This document shows positions 46,620-54,487 of a stretch of DNA of 64,000 nucleotides, piece by piece. Source of the DNA: Herbaspirillum chlorophenolicum (GTDB taxonomy: Bacteria; Pseudomonadota; Gammaproteobacteria; Burkholderiales; Burkholderiaceae_D); contig NZ_LFLT01000001.1 of the NCBI RefSeq assembly GCF_001189955.1, positions 124,001 to 188,000 of the forward strand, given 5' to 3'. The stretch's first letter is position 1. Every line of letters starts with the position of its first letter. The notes beneath the pieces were generated by a model. The model had not been told where the DNA came from. It did not search any database and saw nothing but the letters and a program-made list of their open reading frames with translations. The translations under genes were made by a program, and so were the position numbers.

Positions 46620-48323
46620 TCAGGGCGGATGCGAATAATCGCCTTCCGGCCTTTCCATCATGCGAAGCCGTTCTTCATCTTCATGGCTGTTTTCCATGCG
46701 GCTGTGGCGTAGCAGTCCAGCCTCGTCCAGTACCGAATAGGCCGTCGAGCAGAACAGCGAGTGCATGCGTTTCATATCGCTGATCAGGTCCAGGTGCAGC
46801 GAGCTGGTTTCGATGCTTTGCTGGGTCTGGCCGGCCAGGCGGATCAGGTGGCTCTTGGCGTAGGCGCGCTCGAGGTCGCGGAAGGATTCTTTCTCGGCCA
46901 GCAGTTTCTGGGCGCTGCGCAGGTCGCCTTCGAGGAACACCGACAGCCCCAGTTGCAGGCTGGCCAGCAGGCGCGCGTGCAACTCGCAGAGTTCTTGCAT
47001 GCCGGCTTCGGAGAAGGTGCGCTGCGGCGCGATCTTCTTGTTTTCCAGGCCCTTGACGATGCGCACGATGATGTCGCCGGCCTGTTCCAGGTTGATGGTG
47101 AGGGTGATGACATCGGTCCAGCGCCGCACTTCGCGGGCCGACAGCTCCTCGCGCGAGACGCGCGCCATATACATTTTCACTTCGGTATAGAGCTTGTCCA
47201 CGTCATCATCGATGCGGCGGATCTGCTGGGCGCGGATGGTATCGTTTTCACGAATGACCGGCAAAAGGCAGTGCAGCATTCTTTCGATCAAATCCCCGAT
47301 GCGCAGCACCTCGCGCGAGGCATTGGCCAGCGCCAGGGTGGGCGTATCGATGGCGGCCGGGTCGAGGTGGCGCGAGTGGATGGCATCGTCATCCAGCGGA
47401 TTCTCGGGCAGCAGGCGTATGCACAGGCGCGCCATGGGTTCCACCAGCGGCAATAGCAGGCCGCAGCGCACACTGTTGTATATCACATGGAATGCCACTA
47501 CGCCGAAGCGCAGGTCATTGCTGAACTGCGCGATCACCAGCTCAAGCTGGTTGATGAAGGGCAGCACCACGATGGCGCCCGACAGGCGGAACAGCATGCT
47601 GCCCAGCGCCACGCGGCGCCCGGCTACATTCTGGCTGGCCGCCGAGAGCAGGGCGGTGACGCCGCTGCCCAGGTTGGCGCCGATCACCAGGCACAGCGCC
47701 ACCTTCAGCGAGATGATGCCGGACGTGGCCAGCGTGGCCGACAGCAGCACCGCCGCCAGGCTGGAATAGGTCAGCATGGCGAACAGCGCGCCGATCAGTG
47801 CATCGAGCAGTACATCCCCGGTCAGCGAAGAGAACAGCACCTTGATGCCGGCCGTGTGCATCATCGGCTGGGTGGCCGATCCGATCAGTTCCAATGCCAG
47901 CAGGATCAGGCCGAGGCCGATCACCGCGCGTCCCAGGCGGCCCACGGAGGTGTGGCGGCGCGACAGGTAGACCACTACGCCGCCGAAGATCAGCAGCGGC
48001 GATACCCACGACAGGTCGAAACTGAGCACGCCCGTCATCAGCGCGGTGCCGACATCCGCGCCCAGCATGATGGCCAGCGCCGGCGTCAGGCCGACCAGGC
48101 CCTGGGCCACGAAGGAGCACACGATGACGGCGGTGGCGTTGCTGCTCTGGACCAGGCTGGTCACGCCCACGCCGGCGGTGAAGGCCATCCAGCGGCGGGT
48201 GATGCTGGTCGAGAGGATGCGGCGCAACTGCGCCCCATAGACCCGCAGGACATCCGTGCGCACGATGTGCGTGCCCCACACCAGCAGGGCCAGCGCGGAC
48301 ATCAGGTGCAGCAGGGTAATCAT
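46620..48323 (-). CDS. Na/Pi cotransporter family protein (YjbB/NptA-like) with PhoU-like tail
   Basis: A 567-residue membrane protein. Two inverted Na_Pi_cotrans repeats are seen: the first with SLVQSSNATAVIV, the second with LAAVLLSATLATSGII. The C-terminal third (about residues 330-540) is helical and PhoU-like (DDDVDKLYTEVKMYM, INLEQAGDIIVRIVKG). E. coli YjbB of the same type has been reported to export phosphate. The ATG overlaps the stop of the HAD gene (ATGA). It is the last gene of the operon. Confidence 0.88.
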   Translation of the reverse strand: MITLLHLMSALALLVWGTHIVRTDVLRVYGAQLRRILSTSITRRWMAFTAGVGVTSLVQSSNATAVIVCSFVAQGLVGLTPALAIMLGADVGTALMTGVLSFDLSWVSPLLIFGGVVVYLSRRHTSVGRLGRAVIGLGLILLALELIGSATQPMMHTAGIKVLFSSLTGDVLLDALIGALFAMLTYSSLAAVLLSATLATSGIISLKVALCLVIGANLGSGVTALLSAASQNVAGRRVALGSMLFRLSGAIVVLPFINQLELVIAQFSNDLRFGVVAFHVIYNSVRCGLLLPLVEPMARLCIRLLPENPLDDDAIHSRHLDPAAIDTPTLALANASREVLRIGDLIERMLHCLLPVIRENDTIRAQQIRRIDDDVDKLYTEVKMYMARVSREELSAREVRRWTDVITLTINLEQAGDIIVRIVKGLENKKIAPQRTFSEAGMQELCELHARLLASLQLGLSVFLEGDLRSAQKLLAEKESFRDLERAYAKSHLIRLAGQTQQSIETSSLHLDLISDMKRMHSLFCSTAYSVLDEAGLLRHSRMENSHEDEERLRMMERPEGDYSHPP

Positions 48324-49111
48324 GAGTGCGCCAGCAGATGCCGGGTCAGCTCTGCGAAACCCGCGCCGCAGGGCTCGCGGGTAATGAAATGCGGCGCATG
48401 CGCCAGGCGGTCGGTGAATTCGAGCACGTTGGCCACGCCCACCGACAGCGGGAAATAGGCGAACATCGGCGCATCGTTGGGCGAATCGCCGGCGAACACG
48501 CAGCGGTTGCGTTCTGCCTTGTCGGCCAGATCGACGCCATAGCGTTCGCGCATCATCAGTCGCGCCATGCTCAGTTTGTCGTAATCGCCGAACCAGCCAT
48601 TGACGTGGATGGAACTGATTTTCGCGGTCATACCCGATTCCTCCATGATTTGCACGATGCGGTCGATTGCATCGCGCGGCAGCGGCGGCACGTCCTCGCA
48701 GAAATCGATCGCCAGATCGTACTGGCGGCAGAACTGGTCGGAAGCGACCGCGCATCCGGGCACTTCATGCAGGATGCGTTCGCATACCGCCGCCAGGCGC
48801 TCGGCATTGCCGGCGCGGCTTTCTTCATCAAGAAGATGGCGTGTGCGCAGCTTGCCCGTGTGCGCGTCGTGCCACATATAAAGAGCCCCGTTTTCCCCAA
48901 TGATACCGTCCACCGGCCACAGGCGTGCGATCTGGTCGCACCATCCGGCCGGACGACCGGTCACGGGGATCACCCGCAGTCCCGCCCGCTGCAATTCTTC
49001 CAGGGCTTCATACGCCAGGGCGCTCAGTTTTCCGCCGGTGGTCAGCGTATCGTCGATATCGGTGAACACGGTGGCGACCCGCGCATGCGGCATTTGCTCC
49101 AGAGGTCTCAT
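48320..49111 (-). CDS. HAD-IIB family phosphatase
   Basis: A 263-residue phosphohydrolase. Motif I FTDIDDTLTTGG, motif II PVTGR, the cap domain and motif IV FAGDSPNDAPMF are clear. The cap and the GENGAL segment resemble mannosyl-3-phosphoglycerate/sucrose-phosphate/trehalose-phosphate phosphatases, but the substrate cannot be named. It overlaps both neighbours by ATGA, so the EEP protein, this one and the Na/Pi transporter should be made together. Confidence 0.87.
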   Translation of the reverse strand: MRPLEQMPHARVATVFTDIDDTLTTGGKLSALAYEALEELQRAGLRVIPVTGRPAGWCDQIARLWPVDGIIGENGALYMWHDAHTGKLRTRHLLDEESRAGNAERLAAVCERILHEVPGCAVASDQFCRQYDLAIDFCEDVPPLPRDAIDRIVQIMEESGMTAKISSIHVNGWFGDYDKLSMARLMMRERYGVDLADKAERNRCVFAGDSPNDAPMFAYFPLSVGVANVLEFTDRLAHAPHFITREPCGAGFAELTRHLLAHS

Positions 49112-49983
49112 CGCAACTCCAGCAATTGCGGCTGATGGTCGGAGGACTGCGTATGGCCGTCGACTTCAAAGGCGCGTAGATGCGGCAGCAGGTCTTCGCT
49201 GGCGAAGATGAAGTCGCAGGTGAACGCTTCGGGCCATTGGTCTCGGTCATATTGACCGACATTGATCGGATGCGCTTGGTTCCCGTGCAGGTGCTGCCAG
49301 GCGTCCACCAGGCGCGGCACATGTTGCGACGCATTGCCGTCGCGGCCGGCGAACGGCTCCTGCAGGCGCGCATGCATCGGATCTTCCGGGCGGAAGTTGA
49401 AATCGCCGGTAAGGATGGTCTTGGTGGCGTGCGGGAAGACGTGATAGGGCGAGCCGCGGCGGTCCACCGCCATCTCGCCGGCGGCCCGGCCGCAGGTCTC
49501 TTCGTGGCAGCGGCGGATGGCCTCCACCTGCGCACGGCGCTGCAGCGCGGAATAATATTCGAGGTGGGTATTCATCACCCGCACCGGGCCCAGCGGCGTG
49601 TCCAGCGTCACTTCCAGCAGCGTACGCGGCATGCTGATCACGTTCGGGTCGACCGGCCACGGCAACTGGTGGCGCAACACGCGCTGCACCGGATAGCGCG
49701 ACAGCACCATGTTGCCGAAGCAGCGGCGCCCGCCGTCGGCGGCGATCACGTCGACGCCGGCGATGGGTACCGGCGTGAAGCCGGGCAGCAATTGCGCGAA
49801 CTGCTCGAACTGATTTTCGCCGGCGCTGCCGGCCAGGCCCGGCGCCGGATAATTGGCGCCCACTTCCTGCAGGCACAGCACGTCGAAGTCGCCCATGGCG
49901 CGTGCGTCGCGCACGATGCGGGCCGGATCCACGTGGCCGTCAATGCCGCGGGCCCACTGGATGTTCCAGCTGATGAGTTTCAT
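49108..49983 (-). CDS. Endonuclease/exonuclease/phosphatase (EEP) superfamily protein
   Basis: A 291-residue phosphodiesterase/phosphomonoesterase fold. MKLISWNIQWARG, LCLQEVG with the metal Glu, NTHLEYYSALQRRAQ, TGDFNFRPED and SSDHQP place it firmly in the EEP superfamily. Such enzymes include inositol phosphatases, sphingomyelinases and nucleases. There is no signal peptide, so it is cytosolic. AAGGAAG precedes the ATG. It follows the UgpE-like gene by 118 bases, where a ugpQ phosphodiesterase gene may occur in other ugp operons; substrate inferred, not shown. Confidence 0.88.
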   Translation of the reverse strand: MKLISWNIQWARGIDGHVDPARIVRDARAMGDFDVLCLQEVGANYPAPGLAGSAGENQFEQFAQLLPGFTPVPIAGVDVIAADGGRRCFGNMVLSRYPVQRVLRHQLPWPVDPNVISMPRTLLEVTLDTPLGPVRVMNTHLEYYSALQRRAQVEAIRRCHEETCGRAAGEMAVDRRGSPYHVFPHATKTILTGDFNFRPEDPMHARLQEPFAGRDGNASQHVPRLVDAWQHLHGNQAHPINVGQYDRDQWPEAFTCDFIFASEDLLPHLRAFEVDGHTQSSDHQPQLLELR

Positions 49984-50063
49984 TTGTCTTCCTTGCTCTG
50001 TTGCCGACTGCGATGTTGCGATGTCGCGCGATGTAGGTGATGCCGTTTTATGGTCTTGCGAAG

Positions 50064-50081
50064 CGGGCCTCTGCGGGCCCG
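50064..50081 (-). other. Stem-loop between the UgpE-like and EEP genes
   Basis: CGGGCC / GGCCCG with a six-base loop lies in the 118-base gap. There is no T run on the minus strand, so it is a candidate processing or partial-termination element. Confidence 0.4.
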
Positions 50082-50101
50082 TCATTGTTTAGATAATTGT
50101 T

Positions 50102-50935
50102 TCAGCGGATGCCGGCGCGCATGAAGGACTGTACAAACTGGCGCTGGAACAGCAGGAAAGCCAGCAGCAGCGGCGCCGAGGTCATCAGGGTGGCGGCGGT
50201 GATGATGGACCAGTCCACGCCCTGGTCGGTAGAGGAGAACACCTGCAGGCCAACGGTGAGCGGGCGCGACTCGACCGAGTTGGTGACGATCAGCGGCCAC
50301 AGGAAGTTGTTCCAGTGGGTGCTGATCGAGACCAGCCCGAAGGCGATGTAGATCGGCTTGGCCAGCGGCACGTAGACCTGCATCAGCACCTGCAGCGCCG
50401 AGGCGCCTTCCACCGTGGCGGCCTCGTCCAGCTCGCGCGGCACGGTCTTGAAGGTCTGGCGCAGGAGGAAGATGCCGAAGGCCGAGGCGAAGTAGGGCAG
50501 GCCGATCGACAGGATGGTGTCGCGCAGGCCGAGCAGGTTCATGGTGTTGTAGTTCTCGACGATCAGGATGTCGGGCATCACCATCAGTTGCATCAGCACC
50601 AGCATGAACATCACATTGCTGCCGCGGAACTCGAAGCGGGCGAAGGCATAGGCCGCCAGCGTGGCCAGCAGCATCTGCGCCGCCAGGATCATGGTCACCA
50701 GCAGGAAGGTGTTCAGGAAGTAGCGCGGGAAAGGCGCGGCATCCCAGGCATTGGCGAAGTTCTGCAGCGTCAGCGGGGCCGAGAGCGAAAAGCGCGTGGC
50801 GAATTCGGACGGATGGAAGGCGGTCCACACCGCATACAGCAGCGGCAGCAACCACAGGAAGCCCAGCACCCAGGCCGAAATCGTTTCCAGCGCCTGGTTG
50901 CGCTCGCCAAAGGGATTGGAAGTCTGCGAGATCAT
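50102..50935 (-). CDS. ugpE: ABC transporter permease, UgpE-like
   Basis: A 277-residue MalG/UgpE-type inner-membrane permease with six membrane segments. The EAA loop is seen as ELDEAATVEGASALQVLMQVYVPLAKP. It starts in an ATGA overlap with the UgpA-like gene. The symbol rests on order and on the UgpB- and glpD-like neighbours. Confidence 0.85.
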   Translation of the reverse strand: MISQTSNPFGERNQALETISAWVLGFLWLLPLLYAVWTAFHPSEFATRFSLSAPLTLQNFANAWDAAPFPRYFLNTFLLVTMILAAQMLLATLAAYAFARFEFRGSNVMFMLVLMQLMVMPDILIVENYNTMNLLGLRDTILSIGLPYFASAFGIFLLRQTFKTVPRELDEAATVEGASALQVLMQVYVPLAKPIYIAFGLVSISTHWNNFLWPLIVTNSVESRPLTVGLQVFSSTDQGVDWSIITAATLMTSAPLLLAFLLFQRQFVQSFMRAGIR

Positions 50936-51807
50936 TGGTAATGGGTCCTGCGGTCGAGGATACGGAATTTAATGAAGGCAATGATGCCCAGCATGGCCAG
51001 CAGCACCACGGTCAGCGCGGCGGCATAGGACGAGTCCCAGAAGGCGAAGCCGACTTCATAGATGTAGTACAGCAGGAGCGAGCTGGCGTTGTCCGGCCCG
51101 CCCTTGGTCATCACCACGATATGGTCGACCAGGCGGAAGGAGTTGATCAGCGCATTGATCAGCACGAACAGCGTAGTCGGCATCAGGAGCGGGAACTGCA
51201 CCTTCCAGAAGTACTGCCAGCGCGTTGCGCCTTCCAGGCCGGCGGCCTCGGCCAGTACCGGTGAAATCTGCTGCAGCGCGGCCAGGTAGAAGATCATGAA
51301 GAAGCCGGCTTCCTTCCAGATCGCCACCACCATCATCGCGCCCAGCACGGTGTCCGGATTGCCCAGCCAGTTATGCGAGGGCAGGCCGAGCGCGGCGGTG
51401 ATCTGTTCCAGCAGGCCGTATTGCGGCGTGTAGAAGAACAGCCAGATATTGGCTACCGCGATCATCGGCAGCACGGTCGGCGTGAAATAGGCCAGGCGCA
51501 GCAGGCTGCGGCCGAACAGGCGGTCGTTGACCCACAGCGCCATCATGATGGCCAGCGCGATCGAGACCGGGATGGTGCCCAGCGCGAACCACAGGTTGTT
51601 GAAGAAGGCGCGCCAGAATACCGGGTCGTCGGCCATCAGCGCATAGTTCTCCAGGCCGACGAACACCGACGGGTTGGCACCCTTGGGCGTGGAGAAGAAG
51701 CTGTGCCAGATGGTGGCTACGGCCGGGTAGTGGGTGAAGGCGACCAGCAGCACCATGGCCGGCAACAGCAGCAGCCAGGGTGTGACGGAAGAATGGGTAC
51801 GGTTCAT
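50932..51807 (-). CDS. ugpA: ABC transporter permease, UgpA-like
   Basis: A 291-residue MalF/UgpA-type permease with six membrane segments. The EAA loop is LAEAAGLEGATRWQYFWKVQFPLLMP. It is preceded by a 147-base gap after the binding-protein gene that holds a large stem-loop (51879-51930), a common device for making more binding protein than permease. Confidence 0.85.
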   Translation of the reverse strand: MNRTHSSVTPWLLLLPAMVLLVAFTHYPAVATIWHSFFSTPKGANPSVFVGLENYALMADDPVFWRAFFNNLWFALGTIPVSIALAIMMALWVNDRLFGRSLLRLAYFTPTVLPMIAVANIWLFFYTPQYGLLEQITAALGLPSHNWLGNPDTVLGAMMVVAIWKEAGFFMIFYLAALQQISPVLAEAAGLEGATRWQYFWKVQFPLLMPTTLFVLINALINSFRLVDHIVVMTKGGPDNASSLLLYYIYEVGFAFWDSSYAAALTVVLLAMLGIIAFIKFRILDRRTHYQ

Positions 51808-51878
51808 CGGTGACCTTTATGCCTTGTCCGGACGGCAAGGGCGCAGCAGCGTGCGCCGAAAAATTCAAGTTTGAAACC

Positions 51879-51930
51879 CCGGCCCGCGAGGCAGCCCCGG
51901 CCGCAAGGACGAGGGGCTGCGGCGGGCCGG
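51879..51930 (-). other. Large stem-loop between the binding-protein and permease genes
   Basis: Nested arms CCGGCCCGC / GCGGGCCGG and GCAGCCCC / GGGGCTGC form a GC-rich hairpin. On the minus strand it is not followed by a clean T run, so it may block 3' exonucleases and protect the upstream binding-protein mRNA, or attenuate transcription. Confidence 0.7.
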
Positions 51931-51954
51931 TTTTACAGCGGGTGCCGCACAGGC

Positions 51955-53238
51955 TTAACGGCCGTAGGAACGCAGGATGCGGTCCGATTCGCGCTGGGCG
52001 TCCTTCAACGCCGCTTCCGGCGTCTTGGTACCGGACAGGGCGGCTTGCAGGTTGTCGTTCAGCGCCTTGGTCACACGCTGGTTGTCATGCGTCGACAGCT
52101 CGGCCACGCCGTACTTCATCTGCTCGCGCGCCACATCGGCGGCTGGTACTTCCTGCAGGTACTTCTTCATTTCTGGCGTATCCCAAGCATCCTGGCGCGG
52201 GGCCACGTAGCCGGTGGCGATCGACCATTGCGCCGCGCGCGCCGGTTCGGTGGCGAAGCGGATGAACTTCATCGCCGCCTTTTGCTGCTCCGGCGAGGTC
52301 TTGTTGAAGACGTAGAAGTTACCGCCGCCGGTCGGGCTGCCCGGATGCTTGTTACCCGGCAGCATGGCCACGCCGAACGGGAAGCTCGCGTTGCTGCGGA
52401 TGTTGGTCAGGTTGCCGGTGGTGGTCCACACCATGGCGGCCTTCTGCTCCAGGAAGTCCTTGGGCGTGGTGCCCCACTCGATCGTGCCGGATGGCATTAC
52501 CTTGTCCTTGGCGGCCAGGTCGACCCAATGCTGCAGCGCCTGAACCGCGCCCGGCTTGTCGAAGTAGGTCTTGGTGCCGGCACTGTTCATCAGGATGGTG
52601 TCGTTGGACGCGGTCATGGCCTGGAACATCCAGTAGCCGAAGCCGGTCGAGGGGATCTTCACGCCCCACTGGCTGACGTTGCCCGATGCGTCGCGCTTGG
52701 TCAGCTTCTTGGCGGCTTCAACCATGTCGGTCCAGGTGGCGGGCGCCTTGTCCGGGTTCAGGCCGGCTTCCTTGAACAGGTTCTTGTTGTAGTACATGAC
52801 GATGGTCGAACGCTGGAACGGCACGCCCCAGGTCTTGCCGCCGGTCTGGCTGTTCTCCATGAAGCCCTTGTAGAAGCCGTCAATCCAGGGCTTGTCGTTG
52901 GCCAGGCCATCGATGGGTACGATGGCGTTTTCATCGATCAGGGTGAACAGGTCGGTGGACAGCAGCACCGCCAGCGTCGGCGGAGTGCCGCTCTTGAATG
53001 CGGTCAGCGCCTTGACGATGCTTTCCTGGTAGGTGCCGGCATAGACTGCCTTGACCTTGATGTCCGGGTTGGCCTTTTCGAAGTCGGCCACCATGCTGTC
53101 GATGGTCTTGGTAACGGCGCCGCCGACGGCGACCGGGTAGTAGAAGCTGATTTCGACCGGGTTGGCGGCGAAGGCGCTGGCGCCGAAAACGGCGCTGACG
53201 GCCAGGGCGGCCACGGATTTCAGAATTGCTCTACGCAT
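51955..53238 (-). CDS. ugpB: ABC transporter substrate-binding protein, UgpB-like
   Basis: A 427-residue periplasmic binding protein with signal peptide (MRRAILKSVAALAVSAVFGASAFA). The SBP family 1 features are GTYQESIVKALTAFKSGTPPTLAVL, GVPFQRSTIVMYYNKNLFKEAGL and the C-terminal GKKT-like SGTKTPEAALKDAQRE. This order of segments resembles E. coli UgpB, which binds glycerol-3-phosphate and glycerophosphodiesters. The start at 53238 fits the signal peptide; a 13-codon extension is rejected. Confidence 0.87.
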   Translation of the reverse strand: MRRAILKSVAALAVSAVFGASAFAANPVEISFYYPVAVGGAVTKTIDSMVADFEKANPDIKVKAVYAGTYQESIVKALTAFKSGTPPTLAVLLSTDLFTLIDENAIVPIDGLANDKPWIDGFYKGFMENSQTGGKTWGVPFQRSTIVMYYNKNLFKEAGLNPDKAPATWTDMVEAAKKLTKRDASGNVSQWGVKIPSTGFGYWMFQAMTASNDTILMNSAGTKTYFDKPGAVQALQHWVDLAAKDKVMPSGTIEWGTTPKDFLEQKAAMVWTTTGNLTNIRSNASFPFGVAMLPGNKHPGSPTGGGNFYVFNKTSPEQQKAAMKFIRFATEPARAAQWSIATGYVAPRQDAWDTPEMKKYLQEVPAADVAREQMKYGVAELSTHDNQRVTKALNDNLQAALSGTKTPEAALKDAQRESDRILRSYGR

Positions 53239-53324
53239 GATTGCGTCTCTCCCATAAGGTTGAAAAGTTGGTTGCAACTTGGCGGTTGCTATTGTTGGGT
53301 CTCACTCTGCCGGCATGGGCCGGT

Positions 53325-54377
53325 TTAGTTGGGATGACGTCGCATCCCGGTCTGCCTGTCGAAGAAATACTGATCCTTTGCGTCCCAGTTGAGCCGGACG
53401 CGGTCGCCTGCGCGCAGCGACAACTGGCCGGGTACGCGCACCAGCAATGCCGCGTCGCCGACCTTGGCGCCGATGATGGTGTCGGCGCCGAAATATTCGA
53501 CCGTCTCTACTACCGCCGCCACGCCCGCCTCATTCAGGGTGATGTGCTCCGGGCGCAGGCCCAGTTGCCATTGTTCGCCGCCGCTGCCGGTCGTCACCGC
53601 CGGGCCATCGCTGCCTTCGATGACCAGGCCGCCAGCACTCTGCACCAGCGGCAGGATGTTCATCGGCGGCGTGCCGATGAAGCGTGCTGCAAAGACCGTG
53701 GCCGGCTGTGCGTACAGTTCGGCCGGCGGCGCGTTCTGTTCGATCTTGCCGTCGCGCAGCAGGATTACCTGGTCGGCCATGCTCATCGCCTCGGTCTGGT
53801 CGTGGGTGACGTAGATCATGGTCATGTTGAGTTGCTGCTGCAGGGCGCGGATCTCGCGCCGCATCTCTTGCCGCAGCTGGGCGTCGAGGTTGGACAGCGG
53901 CTCGTCCATCAGGCACACCGGTGCGTCGGCGATGATCGCCCGGCCCAGCGCCACGCGCTGCTGCTGGCCGCCGGACAATTGGCCCGGGCGGCGATCCAGC
54001 AGGTGCGACAGGCCGAGGATGTCGGCCACGCGTTTGAGGCGCGGTTCAAAATCCTGCTTGGGTTCCTTGCGCACGCGCACGCCGAACAGGATGTTGTCGC
54101 GCACGTTCAGATGCGGGAACAGCGCGTATGACTGGAACACCATGGCGATCTTGCGCTGCGCCGGCGGCAGGTTGGTGACGTCGCGCTCGCCGATGCGGAT
54201 GGTGCCGGTAGTGGGAATGTCCAGCCCGGCGATCAGGCGCAGGGTGGTCGACTTGCCGCAGCCGGACGGCCCCAGCAAGACGGTGAAATCGCCCGACTTC
54301 ACTTCGAAGTCGATGCCCTTGACGGCCTGGGCTTCGCCCCAGCTCTTGGTAATGCCTTGCAACGAAATTGCTGCCAT
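53325..54377 (-). CDS. ugpC: ABC transporter ATPase, UgpC/MalK-like
   Basis: A 350-residue ATPase with Walker A GPSGCGKST, signature LSGGQQQRVALGRA, Walker B VCLMDEPLSNLD, H-loop YVTHDQTEAMSM and a C-terminal TOBE domain (from about residue 235). Such long ATPases serve CUT1-type sugar and glycerol-phosphate importers. It is preceded by a 110-base gap after glpD that carries operator-like dyads. Confidence 0.92.
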   Translation of the reverse strand: MAAISLQGITKSWGEAQAVKGIDFEVKSGDFTVLLGPSGCGKSTTLRLIAGLDIPTTGTIRIGERDVTNLPPAQRKIAMVFQSYALFPHLNVRDNILFGVRVRKEPKQDFEPRLKRVADILGLSHLLDRRPGQLSGGQQQRVALGRAIIADAPVCLMDEPLSNLDAQLRQEMRREIRALQQQLNMTMIYVTHDQTEAMSMADQVILLRDGKIEQNAPPAELYAQPATVFAARFIGTPPMNILPLVQSAGGLVIEGSDGPAVTTGSGGEQWQLGLRPEHITLNEAGVAAVVETVEYFGADTIIGAKVGDAALLVRVPGQLSLRAGDRVRLNWDAKDQYFFDRQTGMRRHPN

Positions 54378-54421
54378 CCCGCGTTCCCCTTGCTATTCGG
54401 TCGGTGTCTCTTGGTGCTGAT

Positions 54422-54481
54422 CCGTTCATTGCAGCAGGACTGCGCTGAACGGCTGTAATCGTTTTCACGCGCGGCGTGAAA
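54422..54481. promoter_or_regulatory. Operator-like dyads before the UgpC-like gene
   Basis: A perfect inverted repeat CCGTTCA (54422-54428) / TGAACGG (54446-54452) lies in the glpD-ugpC gap. The right half extends to TGAACGGCTGTAATC, close to TGAACGTTTGTAACA at the regulator promoter. A second dyad TTTCACGC / GCGTGAAA (54463-54481) follows. Confidence 0.55.
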
Positions 54482-54487
54482 TCCTGC

